Positions 17,707 to 27,330 are shown, counted from the first letter of the stretch. The stretch is 64,000 nucleotides of DNA from Clostridiales bacterium (GCA_015056365.1 SVGM01000014.1:18180-82179); one strand, 5' to 3'. Numbers and translations: made by a program. Notes: generated by a model from the letters alone, not told the origin.

Positions 17707-17735
17707 TTGCCAGAGCGGGGCAAATCATGTATACT
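17707..17735 (+). promoter_or_regulatory. Promoter of the GH13/GH53 locus
   Basis: TTGCCA (17707-17712), a 17-base spacer, and TATACT (17730-17735) preceded by TG (extended -10). It diverges from the nupN promoter about 110 bp away. Confidence 0.6.
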
Positions 17736-17776
17736 GTACCCAGAAGCCCGATGGGCGAAAGGATGCGTGGAAAAAC

Positions 17777-19297
17777 ATGAAAAGATGGCTGTGCCTTGTG
17801 ATGGTGCTGGCGTTTTTGCCGCTTGGCGGCGCGTGGGCACAGGAAACGACGCCGGATGACAACTACCGCAACTGGTATGAAATTTTTGTTTATTCCTATC
17901 AGGATTCTGACGGGGATGGCATCGGCGACCTTCCGGGGCTGCTGAGCAGACTGGACTATCTTGCGCAGATGGGCTATACCGGCTTGTGGCTCATGCCGGT
18001 GATGCCAAGCCCCAGCTATCATAAGTACGATGTGAAAGACTACTACGCCATTGACCCTGCCTACGGCACGATGGACGATATGCGGGCGGTGGTGGAGGGC
18101 TGTCATGCCCGGGGCATCAAGCTCATCATCGACATGCCGCTGAACCATACCTCCACAAGGCATCCATGGTTTCTGGAGGCCTGTGACGCGCTGCGCAAAG
18201 GCCAGGACAGCCCGTATATCGACTACTATCGCTTCACCCAGGAACCGTGGGCAGGCGATGTGCAGCTGAGCGGCACCCACTGGTACTACGAGGAACAGTT
18301 TGCCGGCGGCGGCATGCCAGATTTGAATCTGGAAAACCCGACGGTAGAGGAAGAAATCCAGAAAATCTTTTCCTTCTGGCTGTGCGACGTGGGGGTGGAC
18401 GGTTTCCGTCTGGATGCGGTAACCAGCTATTTCACCCAGGATGCGCCGCGAAACATCGCCTTTTTGAGAAAGCTCAAGTACATGGCGGAGGAACTCAAGC
18501 CCGGTAGCTACCTGGTGGGCGAAGCATGGACCGGTCTGACAGACATCGCCATGTATTATGAAAGCGGCGTGGACAGCTTCTTTTTGTTCCCGGCGTCCCA
18601 GGCGGAGGGATATATCGCCCGGGTGGTACGGGACCGCAAGCCTGCGGCGGCGTACGTAAAGTATATGCAGCAGGTGATGGACGCCATCCCGGAGGGGATG
18701 TGGGCGCCGTTTTTGGGCAACCATGACACCGGGCGGGCCATCGGTTCCCTGCAGGCGCGCAAAGCACCAGCCAAGGCCAAGTTTGCCGAGGCCATTCTCA
18801 ATCTGATGGGCGGCAGCACCTTCACCTATTACGGCGAGGAAATCGGCATGGTGGGCTCGGGAGAGGACCCCAACAAGCGGCTGGCCATGTACTGGAACGA
18901 GGAAGACATGACCCGGCAGCCCCCGGGGGTGACCAAGATCGAATACGCCTATCCCTGCGTGGATGATCAGCTGGCGGATCCTGCCTCACTGCTGAACTAT
19001 CTCAAGGCGCTGAACCATCTGAAACTGGCCGTGCCTTCCATCGCCCGGGGCAGCACGGAGTTTGTGTACAGCGACAGCTTCCTGTGCGTGATGAAGCGCA
19101 CCTGGGAGAGCGAAACAAGCTATGTTGTGATCAATTTCTCATCGGCGAAAACGCTGGCATACCGGCTGGATGTACCGGGACTTGCGCTGGCGGGCACGCT
19201 GCTCACCGGCGAGGAGGAAGCGGCGGTGAACCTTGAGGAAAACGGCGCGGATGTGACGCTGCCGCCCTATGGGATCTGCGTGCTGGTTGCACGATAA
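17777..19297 (+). CDS. Secreted GH13 alpha-amylase-type enzyme
   Basis: Exported glycoside hydrolase acting on alpha-glucosidic links. The 506-residue protein has a signal peptide (MKRWLCLVMVLAFLPLGGAWAQ) and a GH13 barrel beginning YEIFVYSYQDSDGDGIGD. The catalytic triad is visible: nucleophile D213 in GFRLDAV, acid/base E249 in LVGEAW, and D317 in GNHDTG. A beta-rich C-terminal domain follows. The start at 17777 is chosen because the signal peptide begins there and the promoter lies just upstream. The GH53 gene follows at 25 bp, so both are on one transcript. The exact alpha-glucan substrate cannot be read from the sequence. Confidence 0.88.
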   Translation: MKRWLCLVMVLAFLPLGGAWAQETTPDDNYRNWYEIFVYSYQDSDGDGIGDLPGLLSRLDYLAQMGYTGLWLMPVMPSPSYHKYDVKDYYAIDPAYGTMDDMRAVVEGCHARGIKLIIDMPLNHTSTRHPWFLEACDALRKGQDSPYIDYYRFTQEPWAGDVQLSGTHWYYEEQFAGGGMPDLNLENPTVEEEIQKIFSFWLCDVGVDGFRLDAVTSYFTQDAPRNIAFLRKLKYMAEELKPGSYLVGEAWTGLTDIAMYYESGVDSFFLFPASQAEGYIARVVRDRKPAAAYVKYMQQVMDAIPEGMWAPFLGNHDTGRAIGSLQARKAPAKAKFAEAILNLMGGSTFTYYGEEIGMVGSGEDPNKRLAMYWNEEDMTRQPPGVTKIEYAYPCVDDQLADPASLLNYLKALNHLKLAVPSIARGSTEFVYSDSFLCVMKRTWESETSYVVINFSSAKTLAYRLDVPGLALAGTLLTGEEEAAVNLEENGADVTLPPYGICVLVAR

Positions 19298-19322
19298 CCG
19301 AAATGCGGGAGGGAAACAGAAA

Positions 19323-21251
19323 ATGAAGAAAGTATGGTTGCTGATACTGGCTTTGTGCCTGCTGGCTGCTCCCCTGACGGCGCAGGGCGAGGAATGCGGT
19401 CTATATATTCCGAAGGTGGACCTGCCGGAGGATTTCATGATGGGCATGGACGTATCCTCTGTACTGGCGCTGGAGAAGAGCGGCGTGAAGTACTACGACC
19501 ATCAAGGTCAGGAGCGGGATCTATTCGCTATTCTGGCTGAGAACGGGATCAACACCATCCGCGTCCGGGTATGGAACGATCCCTTTACCGCTGACGGAAA
19601 GGGCTATGGAGGCGGCAACTGTGACATCAACACCGCCATCGAGATCGGCAAGCGGGCCACCGCCAACGGCATGAAGCTGCTGGTGGACTTCCACTACTCC
19701 GATTTCTGGGCCGATCCGGGCAAGCAGATGGCCCCCAAGGCATGGGACGGCATGAAGCTGGACGCCAAGATCGAGGCGGTGTACAACTATACGTTCGACT
19801 GCCTGACTCAGCTGAAGGAGGCGGGCGTTGATGTGGGCATGGTGCAGCTGGGCAACGAAACCAACGGTATGCTCTGCGGCGAGAAGATCTGGCGCAGCAT
19901 CTACAAGCTGATGGACGCCGGTTCCCGTGCCACCCGTGCGGTGGATCCGGAGATCCTGATTGCGGTGCACTTTGCCAACCCCGAAAACGCAGAAAACTAT
20001 GAATCTTGGTCGTTTAAGCTGGATTATTATCATCTGGATTACGACGTGTTCGCCACCAGCTATTACCCCTACTGGCATGGCACGCTGGAGAACCTGAAAA
20101 ACGTGCTCTCCTATGTGCAGCAGACCTACGGCAAAAAGGTGATGGTGGTGGAGACCAGTTATGCCTATACCGCCGAGGATACGGATTTCAGCGGCAATAC
20201 CATCGGCGAAGGCGGCTCTTTTGAAAAGCCCTACCCCTTCACGGTGCAAGGGCAGGCGAATGAGGTGGCGGATGTGGTCAAGGCCATGGCCGACATCGGC
20301 GGCATCGGCGTGTGCTATTGGGAAGGCGCATGGATCACCGTGGGTCAGCAATCCTTCGAGGAAAACAGCGCTCTGTGGGAGACCTACGGCTCCGGCTGGG
20401 CCTCCAGCACCGCAGCGGAGTATGATCCCAAGGATGCAGGCGTGTACTACGGTGGCAGCGCCTGTGACAATCAGGCGATGTTTGGTCCGGATGGCAAAGC
20501 CCTGGAGAGCCTGAAGGTGTTCCGCCTGCTGCGCATGGGCAACCAGGTGCCGGTGGTCCCGGACGCCATCGAGGACGTGCATCTGGAGCTGGATCTGGCA
20601 GGCGAAATCAAGCTACCGGAGACGGTCAACGCCATCATGAACGACGGCAGCCGCCGTGAGATCAGCGTGGTTTGGGACGCCTACGATGCAGCCGCCATGA
20701 AAGCCGGCGGCGTTCAGGATTATGTGATCATGGGCAAAGCAGACGGCATGGATGCGGTGTGCCATGTGTCCATGGTGCAGTTCAACTATCTACAGAATGC
20801 AGGCTTTGAGGACGGGGAGGACGGCACCTGGGTGGCTACCGATCTGCGCCAGACGGAGCAGTTGTATGTAGAGGAAAAGAAGTCTGATTCCCTCAGCGGC
20901 GTGAAACACTATCATTTCTATTCGGCCAACGCAGGCAGCGTGGAATTTACGCTGGAGCAGCAGGTGACCGGTCTGCCCGCCGGTACCTACCGCTATGAGA
21001 TCGCCATCATGGGCGGCGACGGCGGCCAGACGGAGATCTACAGCTATGTGAAGATCAACGGCGAGGAAGTGGCTCGTAAGGAAAGCGGCATCACCTCGTA
21101 CAACAACTGGGATATTCCGGTGATCGAAGGGATGCAGGTAAAGGAAGGCGACGTGGTGACCGTGGGCATGTATGTGAAATGCAGCGGCGCTGGCAAGGGC
21201 GCGTGGGGCAAGATTGACGATGCCAAGTTGAACCTGACGGCTGCGCAATGA
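19323..21251 (+). CDS. Secreted GH53 endo-beta-1,4-galactanase with galactan-binding module
   Basis: Cuts the beta-1,4-galactan side chains of pectin outside the cell. The 642-residue protein has a signal peptide (MKKVWLLILALCLLAAPLTAQG). The GH53 barrel (~30-400) has the acid/base E179 in LGNETNG and the nucleophile E277 in VVETSYAY. A bacterial Ig-like domain (~415-480) follows, then a C-terminal beta-sandwich (~485-642) that resembles CBM61, known in other GH53 enzymes to bind galactan. The ATG lies 9 bases after GGAGG. In B. subtilis GanB works with an oligogalactan importer, which fits the ABC genes downstream; no beta-galactosidase gene is in the window. Confidence 0.88.
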   Translation: MKKVWLLILALCLLAAPLTAQGEECGLYIPKVDLPEDFMMGMDVSSVLALEKSGVKYYDHQGQERDLFAILAENGINTIRVRVWNDPFTADGKGYGGGNCDINTAIEIGKRATANGMKLLVDFHYSDFWADPGKQMAPKAWDGMKLDAKIEAVYNYTFDCLTQLKEAGVDVGMVQLGNETNGMLCGEKIWRSIYKLMDAGSRATRAVDPEILIAVHFANPENAENYESWSFKLDYYHLDYDVFATSYYPYWHGTLENLKNVLSYVQQTYGKKVMVVETSYAYTAEDTDFSGNTIGEGGSFEKPYPFTVQGQANEVADVVKAMADIGGIGVCYWEGAWITVGQQSFEENSALWETYGSGWASSTAAEYDPKDAGVYYGGSACDNQAMFGPDGKALESLKVFRLLRMGNQVPVVPDAIEDVHLELDLAGEIKLPETVNAIMNDGSRREISVVWDAYDAAAMKAGGVQDYVIMGKADGMDAVCHVSMVQFNYLQNAGFEDGEDGTWVATDLRQTEQLYVEEKKSDSLSGVKHYHFYSANAGSVEFTLEQQVTGLPAGTYRYEIAIMGGDGGQTEIYSYVKINGEEVARKESGITSYNNWDIPVIEGMQVKEGDVVTVGMYVKCSGAGKGAWGKIDDAKLNLTAAQ

Positions 21252-21307
21252 GCCTGGTAGTATCGGGCAAAAAACCCTCATGAAAAGAACAGTCAACAGC
21301 TGAAGGC

Positions 21308-21348
21308 AAGCGGCTGTACCGGTTTGATACCTGCCGGTGCAGTCGCTT
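21308..21348 (+). terminator. Hairpin after the GH53 gene
   Basis: A long imperfect stem pairs 21308-21322 with 21334-21348. There is no clear T-run after it, so it may be an attenuator or an mRNA-stabilising element before the importer promoter. Confidence 0.4.
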
Positions 21349-21396
21349 GTGGTTTACGGATTTGGCGGATATGGGAGAAAAAATTCCAAAAGGTGA

Positions 21397-21425
21397 TTGA
21401 CAAGCCAAAGAAGCCGTGTTATTAT
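21397..21425 (+). promoter_or_regulatory. Promoter of the oligosaccharide importer
   Basis: Consensus TTGACA (21397-21402), a 17-base spacer and TATTAT (21420-21425). It can express the importer separately from the glycosidases. Confidence 0.7.
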
Positions 21426-21499
21426 GAAAAAACAGAAGGCAAGATGCCTATCAGAAAATGTGCAAACGAATGCGCAACACAAAAAAGGAGGAACCCCCA

Positions 21500-22714
21500 A
21501 TGAAAAAGTTTTTGGCTATGGTTCTGTGCCTGATCATGGCTCTGTCCATGCTGAACGTTGCCGGCGCTGAAGGTTACGATGGCGAAATCGTGATCTGGGT
21601 TGCTGAGAACGCTGTGGATTTCACTGCCGCTCAGGTAGAAACCTTCAAGGCTGCTAACCCCGAATATGCGAACATGACCGTTACCATCGAGGCCGTTGGT
21701 GAAGGCGACGCCGCCACCAACATGATCACCGACGTGGAAGGCGGCGCCGATATCTTCGGTTTCGCCCAGGATCAGCTGGCCCGTCTGGTCGCCGCTGGCG
21801 CCCTGATCGAGCTGTCTGAAGAGAACGCCGCCATCGTTACCGCTGAGAACGACGCCGGCTCCGTGTCCGCTGTGACCATGGGCGACCTCATGTGGGCCTA
21901 CCCCATGACCTCTGACAACGGCTACTTCCTCTACTACGACAAGAGCGTTGTGACCGATCCCACCAGCCTGGAAGCCATCATTGCCGACTGCGAAGCCGCT
22001 GGCAAGAACTTCTACATGGAGATCAACTCCGGCTGGTACCAGACCGCCTTCTTCTTCGGCGCTGGCTGCACCCTGACCTATGATGCCAACGACGACGGCG
22101 AACTGGTTGCCTGCAACGTGGACTACGCCTCCGAGAACGGCGTCACCGCTTTCAAGGCCATGATCGAGCTGGCCAAGAGCCCCAACTTCGTTAACGGCTC
22201 CTCCGCTACCAACGCCACCAACATCGGCGCTATCGTCGACGGCGCTTGGGACGCTGCTGCTCTGCAGGAGATCCTTGGCGAGAACTACGCCGCTACCAAG
22301 CTCCCCACCGTGGCCGGCTTCCAGATGGGCGGCTTCGGCGGCTTCAAGATGCTGGGCGTGAAACCCCAGGAAGACGAAGCCAAGCTGGCTGCTTGCGACG
22401 CTCTGGCTCTCTACCTGACCTCCGGCGATGTGCAGCTGGCTCGTTTCCAGGATCCTGACATCCAGTGGGGCCCCTCCAACCTGACTGCTCAGCAGAACGA
22501 AGCTGTGCAGAACAACGTCGCTCTGGCCGCTCTGGCTGCTCAGCTTGAGTTCTGCGTTGGCCAGGGTCAGTACCCCAACGACTACTGGACGCTGGCTACC
22601 TCTCTGGGCGACCGCGTTCTGGCCGATGAGTTCGACAACATGACCGATGAAGAGCTGCTGACTGTTCTGGCTGACTTCCAGACCAGCGCCGCTTCCTACA
22701 TCACCGCTCAGTAA
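21500..22714 (+). CDS. MalE-type oligosaccharide-binding protein
   Basis: Substrate-binding protein of a CUT1-class ABC importer. The 404-residue protein opens with a signal peptide (MKKFLAMVLCLIMALSM) ending NVAGA before EG; the cysteine at residue 10 lies inside the hydrophobic core and is not a lipobox. The mature part has the MalE pattern (GEIVIWVAENAVDFT, and DNGYFLYYDK in the hinge region). AAGGAGG lies 8 bases before the ATG. Its place after GH53 suggests galacto-oligosaccharides (like B. subtilis GanS); malto-oligosaccharides are the alternative because of the GH13 gene. Confidence 0.85.
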   Translation: MKKFLAMVLCLIMALSMLNVAGAEGYDGEIVIWVAENAVDFTAAQVETFKAANPEYANMTVTIEAVGEGDAATNMITDVEGGADIFGFAQDQLARLVAAGALIELSEENAAIVTAENDAGSVSAVTMGDLMWAYPMTSDNGYFLYYDKSVVTDPTSLEAIIADCEAAGKNFYMEINSGWYQTAFFFGAGCTLTYDANDDGELVACNVDYASENGVTAFKAMIELAKSPNFVNGSSATNATNIGAIVDGAWDAAALQEILGENYAATKLPTVAGFQMGGFGGFKMLGVKPQEDEAKLAACDALALYLTSGDVQLARFQDPDIQWGPSNLTAQQNEAVQNNVALAALAAQLEFCVGQGQYPNDYWTLATSLGDRVLADEFDNMTDEELLTVLADFQTSAASYITAQ

Positions 22715-22731
22715 TCAACTGACAAACGCCC

Positions 22732-22773
22732 TGTGGGCTGGAGGCTTTCAGCCTCCAGCCCACATTTTATTTT
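22732..22773 (+). terminator. Intra-operon terminator after the binding-protein gene
   Basis: A perfect 14-bp stem (22732-22745 with 22751-22764) with a 5-base loop, followed by TTTTATTTT. It lies between the binding-protein gene and the first permease gene. Partial read-through would give excess binding protein over the membrane complex. Confidence 0.8.
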
Positions 22774-22804
22774 CAACGATCAAAACGACAGGGTTGGTGA
22801 AAGC

Positions 22805-24280
22805 ATGACGGAGCTGGAATTTTTGAAACTGAGCAAGCCGCAGAAAATCGGCTATCAGCTGCTTCAGTTCTTTGCCGGACTGCCGGGCAGGCTGTGGGGC
22901 GGACTGAAGAAACTGGGCATGTTCTTTGTCAATCTGGCAGTTAAGCTGTGGGATGAGATCAAGGACATCTGCCTGACCTTCAAAGATGGCGATTGGAAAA
23001 CCCGCCTTTCCTATGTGGTGATGGGCTTCGGCTCTGCCGCCAGAGGACAGGTTTTCCGCGGGATTCTGTTCTTCCTTTTCCAGACGGTCTTCAATATGTA
23101 CATGATCTTCTTTGGCGGCGCCTACCTGGCCAAGTTCGGCACGCTGGGTACGGTGGAAACCACCAAAGTGAACCGCAAGACCGTGTACGGCGATAACAGT
23201 TTTCTCATTTTGCTCTACGGTATTCTGACCATTTTCTTTATTATTGCTGCTATCTATACCTGGCGGGTGAACATCAAGCAGAACAAGGTGTCTGAGCAGA
23301 TTCTCAAATCGGGCAAGAAGCTCAAGGGCGCCAAGGATGACATTGCGGCGCTGGCGGATACTCAGTTCCACAAGACGCTGCTGTCCCTGCCTATGATCGG
23401 TATCTTCCTGTTCACCATTGTGCCCATCATTTTCATGGTTTTGGTGGCCTTTACCAACTACGACTATCAGCACCAGTCTCCAGCCAAGCTGTTTACCTGG
23501 GTCGGACTTGAGAACTTCAGAACCCTACTTTCGCCGGACAGTGCCAGCTACGGCAACACCTTCGGCCAGGTGCTTCTGTGGACGCTGATCTGGGCGTTCT
23601 TTGCCACCTTCCTCAATTACTTCCTGGGCATGCTGGTGGCCATCATGATCAACAAAAAGGGCATCAAGCTCAAGAAGATGTGGCGTACCATCTTCGTGAT
23701 GACCATCGCCATTCCCCAGTTTGTGTCCCTTTTGTATGTATCGAAGATGTTTGCCGCAGACGGCATCATCAACTCTCTGTTGATGGGCTGGGGCTGGATC
23801 AAACAGCCGCTGCCGTTCTGGACCAATCCCAGATGGGCGCAAGTGACGGTCATCATCATCAATATCTGGATTGGTATCCCATACCTGATGCTGATCGCGA
23901 CGGGTATTCTGATGAACATCCCGGCTGATCTGTATGAGTCCGCTCGCATCGACGGCGCCAACGCCATCCAGACCTATAGCCGCATCACGCTGCCCTATAT
24001 GCTGTTCGTCACCGGGCCCTACCTGCTGACCAGCTTTATCGGCAACATCAACAACTTCAACGTGATCTTCCTGCTCACCCAGGGCAAGCCCGACGTGCTG
24101 GGCAACAGCGCCGGCTCCACCGACCTGCTGATCACCTGGCTGTACGCCATGACGGTGGACAACACCAACTATAAGATGGCGGCCTGTATCGGTATTATCG
24201 TGTTTGTGGTCTGTGCGGTGATCAACCTGGTGGTGTACAACCTGATCCCGTCTGTAAAGAACGAGGAGGATTTCCAGTAA
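22805..24280 (+). CDS. MalF-type sugar ABC permease
   Basis: First membrane subunit of the importer. The 491-residue protein has an amphipathic N-terminal region (~1-60), two extra membrane segments (~75-160) and the six-helix core with the ATPase-docking EAA loop (YESARIDGANAIQTYSRIT). The extended N-terminus is typical of MalF/GanP proteins. The ATG at 22805 is the first after the hairpin; its Shine-Dalgarno (GGTTGGTG) is weak, which fits lower expression than the binding protein. Confidence 0.87.
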   Translation: MTELEFLKLSKPQKIGYQLLQFFAGLPGRLWGGLKKLGMFFVNLAVKLWDEIKDICLTFKDGDWKTRLSYVVMGFGSAARGQVFRGILFFLFQTVFNMYMIFFGGAYLAKFGTLGTVETTKVNRKTVYGDNSFLILLYGILTIFFIIAAIYTWRVNIKQNKVSEQILKSGKKLKGAKDDIAALADTQFHKTLLSLPMIGIFLFTIVPIIFMVLVAFTNYDYQHQSPAKLFTWVGLENFRTLLSPDSASYGNTFGQVLLWTLIWAFFATFLNYFLGMLVAIMINKKGIKLKKMWRTIFVMTIAIPQFVSLLYVSKMFAADGIINSLLMGWGWIKQPLPFWTNPRWAQVTVIIINIWIGIPYLMLIATGILMNIPADLYESARIDGANAIQTYSRITLPYMLFVTGPYLLTSFIGNINNFNVIFLLTQGKPDVLGNSAGSTDLLITWLYAMTVDNTNYKMAACIGIIVFVVCAVINLVVYNLIPSVKNEEDFQ

Positions 24281-25212
24281 TGGCCAGAGAGAAAGCAATT
24301 CCGGAAGTCGATATCGTCGTTGACGAGGAAAAAGGCGTTATCCGTGAGGTAAAACCGGTCAACTACCGCTCCAAGAGTGCTCACGAGCGCCGGGTGAACC
24401 GGGGCATTTATGCCATCTTGATCATCATGAGCATCATCTGGCTGTGCCCGTTTGTGTTTTTGGTGCTGCAGAGCTTCCGCTGCGAAAGCGGCGGTCAGGT
24501 CAACTACCTGATCCCCAAGCAGTTTGGCTTTGATAACTACATTTTCCTTTTCAAAGAATCGAACTTCCCCAAGTGGTATCTGAATACCTTGAGCATCGCG
24601 ATGGTGTGCGCCGTGGTGCAGACCATCATCACCCTGTCGGTGAGCTACACCTTGAGCCGTATGCGCTTCCGCGGCCGCAAGCTGATCATGAAAATGATCC
24701 TGGTGCTGGGCATGTTCCCCGGTTTCCTGACCATGATCTGCCTGTACTTCCTGCTTAAGCAGCTGGGCCTGACCCAGGCAGGCGCCATTCCCGGTCTGAT
24801 CCTGATCTACTGCGCCAGCTCGGGTATGGGTTACTATATCTCCAAGGGCTTCTTTGACACCATTCCCAAATCGCTGGACGAAAGCGCCCGTATCGACGGC
24901 GCCACTCGCTTCCAGGTGTTTAAGAAGATCATCATGCCCCTGTCCAAGCCCATCGTCATCTATACCATTTTGATGGCTTTCATGGGCCCCTGGGGCGACT
25001 ACGTGTTTGCTTCCTACGTGGCCTTTGGCCGAAACGAGAGCTACAACGTGGCCGTAGGTCTGTACGACTGGGTCAATACCAACGACTATCAGGGCTATTT
25101 CACCCGCTTCTGCGCAGGCGGCGTGCTGGTGGCCATTCCCATTACGGCCCTGTTCCTGGCGCTGCAGAGATACTACGTGGAAGGCGTCACCGGCGGCGCT
25201 GTAAAGGGTTAA
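24280..25212 (+). CDS. MalG-type sugar ABC permease
   Basis: Second membrane subunit (310 residues, six membrane helices). The EAA loop is DESARIDGATRFQVFKKI. The N-terminus is a charged cytoplasmic tail of about 45 residues. Start and stop codons overlap (TAATG) with the MalF-type gene, so the two are translationally coupled. Confidence 0.87.
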   Translation: MAREKAIPEVDIVVDEEKGVIREVKPVNYRSKSAHERRVNRGIYAILIIMSIIWLCPFVFLVLQSFRCESGGQVNYLIPKQFGFDNYIFLFKESNFPKWYLNTLSIAMVCAVVQTIITLSVSYTLSRMRFRGRKLIMKMILVLGMFPGFLTMICLYFLLKQLGLTQAGAIPGLILIYCASSGMGYYISKGFFDTIPKSLDESARIDGATRFQVFKKIIMPLSKPIVIYTILMAFMGPWGDYVFASYVAFGRNESYNVAVGLYDWVNTNDYQGYFTRFCAGGVLVAIPITALFLALQRYYVEGVTGGAVKG

Positions 25213-25225
25213 GGAGGAAAGAGCA

Positions 25226-26365
25226 ATGGCAAGCGTTACCCTGAAACATATCAAGAAAATTTACGATAATAAAGTAACGGCTGTTCAGGATTTCAATCTG
25301 GAAATCCAGGACAAGGAGTTTGTGGTGTTCGTCGGCCCCTCCGGCTGCGGCAAGTCCACCACCCTGCGTATGATCGCCGGTCTGGAGGATATCTCCGAGG
25401 GCGAGCTGTTCATCGGCGATCGTCTGGTGAACGACGTGGAGCCCAAGGACCGCGACATCGCGATGGTGTTCCAGAACTACGCCCTCTATCCCCATATCAC
25501 CGTGTATGAAAACCTGGCTTTCTCCCTGCGCATCCGTAAGATGAACAACGAGGAGATCCACCGCCGGGTCTGCCAGGCCGCGGATATTCTGGGCATCACT
25601 GAGTACCTGGGTCGCAAGCCCAAGGCCCTCTCCGGCGGTCAGCGTCAGCGCGTGGCCATCGGCCGTGCCATCGTGCGCGAGCCCCAGGTGTTCCTGATGG
25701 ACGAACCGCTGAGTAACCTGGACGCCAAGCTGCGCAACCAGATGCGCGCCGAGATCATCCTCCTGCGCAAGCGCCTGGACACCACCTTCATCTACGTTAC
25801 CCATGACCAGACTGAGGCCATGACCCTGGGCGACCGCATCGTGATTATGAAGGACGGCTTCATCCAGCAGGTCGGCACGCCCCAGGAAGTGTTCGAGACC
25901 CCCCACAACCTGTTTGTTGCCGGCTTCATCGGTAGCCCCCAGATGAACATCTTCGAAGCGGAACTGACCCGTGACGGCGACGTGTACAGCGTGGAGGTGC
26001 AGGGCATGAAACTGCAGCTGGAAGGAGATCGCGCTGTCTGCCTGCGTGAGCGCAATGTGCAGAGCCAGAAGGTGCTGCTGGGCGTGCGCCCCGAACACGT
26101 GAGCATCCGCTTCGATGGCGGCGAGAATGCTGTCTCCGGTACGGTCACCGTCAACGAAATGATGGGCAGCGAGCTGCACCTGCACGTGGCCGCAGGCGCT
26201 GAGAAGAACGTCATTCTCCGCGTGCCCACCATCGATCTCACCCCCGAGCAGCGCGCCAGCCTGAACGCCGGCAATCAGCTGAACTTCAGCTTTGCCAGCA
26301 AGGTGGTGCAGCTGTTTGATCCCGAAACGGAACAGAGCCTGCTGTGGGGCGGCGCCGCTGAGTGA
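25226..26365 (+). CDS. Sugar ABC transporter ATPase (MsmX/UgpC type)
   Basis: ATPase of the importer, 379 residues. Walker A GPSGCGKST, signature LSGGQRQR, Walker B VFLMDEPLSNLDAK and the H-loop YVTHDQTEAMT are all present. A C-terminal TOBE/regulatory domain (~240-370) follows. The ATG lies 9 bases after AAGGAGG. Many Firmicutes use one shared MsmX for several importers; here the ATPase is encoded with its own permeases. Confidence 0.9.
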   Translation: MASVTLKHIKKIYDNKVTAVQDFNLEIQDKEFVVFVGPSGCGKSTTLRMIAGLEDISEGELFIGDRLVNDVEPKDRDIAMVFQNYALYPHITVYENLAFSLRIRKMNNEEIHRRVCQAADILGITEYLGRKPKALSGGQRQRVAIGRAIVREPQVFLMDEPLSNLDAKLRNQMRAEIILLRKRLDTTFIYVTHDQTEAMTLGDRIVIMKDGFIQQVGTPQEVFETPHNLFVAGFIGSPQMNIFEAELTRDGDVYSVEVQGMKLQLEGDRAVCLRERNVQSQKVLLGVRPEHVSIRFDGGENAVSGTVTVNEMMGSELHLHVAAGAEKNVILRVPTIDLTPEQRASLNAGNQLNFSFASKVVQLFDPETEQSLLWGGAAE

Positions 26366-26419
26366 TGCAGCCCAGGAGCACAATCTCTGCTCAGGCATCA
26401 ACCATACCAGCGACTCATC

Positions 26420-26458
26420 AGCCGCAGGAAGCCGGGTACCGGCTCCCTGCGGCTTTGC
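26420..26458 (+). terminator. Terminator of the oligosaccharide importer operon
   Basis: A nested GC-rich stem, AGCCGCAGG (26420-26428) with CCTGCGGCT (26446-26454) plus an inner AGCCGG/CCGGCT pair, followed by TTGC. The T-run is short. Confidence 0.55.
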
Positions 26459-26474
26459 TGTATGCGGCATCCGA

Positions 26475-26504
26475 TTGACAGGGGCGAAACGGCCGTGCTA
26501 CCAT
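26475..26504 (+). promoter_or_regulatory. Promoter of the zinc-ribbon gene
   Basis: TTGACA (26475-26480) and TACCAT (26499-26504) with an 18-base spacer. Confidence 0.5.
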
Positions 26505-26535
26505 AATGAATAGAGAACCTTCATGGAGGATCGTT

Positions 26536-27231
26536 ATGTCCGAAAGAATTTGTCCCCACTGCAAACGCGCTGCGGAAGTAACCCAGGCGGCTTTTTGTCC
26601 CTTTTGTGGCAGCCCGCTGGAGGTCATCACCAGCCGGGAGCTGCCCAGGGAGGCTGCGGAGCTGCTCAGACGGGCAGATCAGCAGGAAAATGTCAAAAAG
26701 AAGCTGAAACTGCTCAGGCAGGCGCAGCAGGAATATCCCGGCTGGCTGGAGATCGAGGAAGAGATACTCTTTCAGGGGAAACTGCCGGAAAAACCGCCGA
26801 TTACGTTGGATTTTTCCTGTATCAAGTCCCATTTGCTGCATATGTACCTGACCCCGGAGGCGTTTACCGCTGAGACCATGGCGGACATGCGGCAGGAGCT
26901 GTTCCATCATCCCCAGCTGATGGTCTGTCTGGAACTGGCGGAATCCAAAGACGCGTATATGCGCCATTATCTGAAACGGCTCTCCCGGGAGTTCATTCAG
27001 ATCTTCCTCTTTGGCAGCAGTCAGTATATGCCCACCCTGCTGGGTATCCGACTGGAGCGCAAGCCGGAGAGGGCGCTGGCAGAACCGGCGGCCAAGGTGC
27101 TGCGCGGGATCCGCAGCGACAGTGAACTGACGGCGGAGGAGCTGGAGATGCTCTATCGGGCATTTGAGGAGGCTTTCTCGCAGGAAGTGGGCGGAAACCT
27201 GCAGTATTTGAGGAAATGCATGGAGGGATGA
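26536..27231 (+). CDS. Zinc-ribbon protein of unknown function
   Basis: I do not recognise this family beyond its N-terminus. The 231-residue protein starts with a four-cysteine zinc ribbon (CPHC at residues ~5-8 and CPFC at ~20-23), followed by a charged helical stretch with coiled-coil character (~30-75) and a mainly helical C-terminal region. There are no membrane segments or signal peptide, so it is probably cytoplasmic. GGAGG lies 6 bases before the ATG at 26536; an in-frame ATG at 26506 overlaps the promoter and has no ribosome-binding site. It has its own promoter and stands alone between an importer and a two-component locus. Confidence 0.75.
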   Translation: MSERICPHCKRAAEVTQAAFCPFCGSPLEVITSRELPREAAELLRRADQQENVKKKLKLLRQAQQEYPGWLEIEEEILFQGKLPEKPPITLDFSCIKSHLLHMYLTPEAFTAETMADMRQELFHHPQLMVCLELAESKDAYMRHYLKRLSREFIQIFLFGSSQYMPTLLGIRLERKPERALAEPAAKVLRGIRSDSELTAEELEMLYRAFEEAFSQEVGGNLQYLRKCMEG

Positions 27232-27301
27232 ACCGCACGCGTTGCCTTGCCGCAAGGCGGAAAAGCGGCTGAGATCACATGCGGTCAGCCCTGTTTGATG
27301 G

Positions 27302-27330
27302 TTGTCCTCAGGCACGAAAAAAGGTATAAT
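27302..27330 (+). promoter_or_regulatory. Promoter of the response regulator gene
   Basis: TTGTCC (27302-27307), a 17-base spacer and a consensus TATAAT (27325-27330). Confidence 0.65.
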
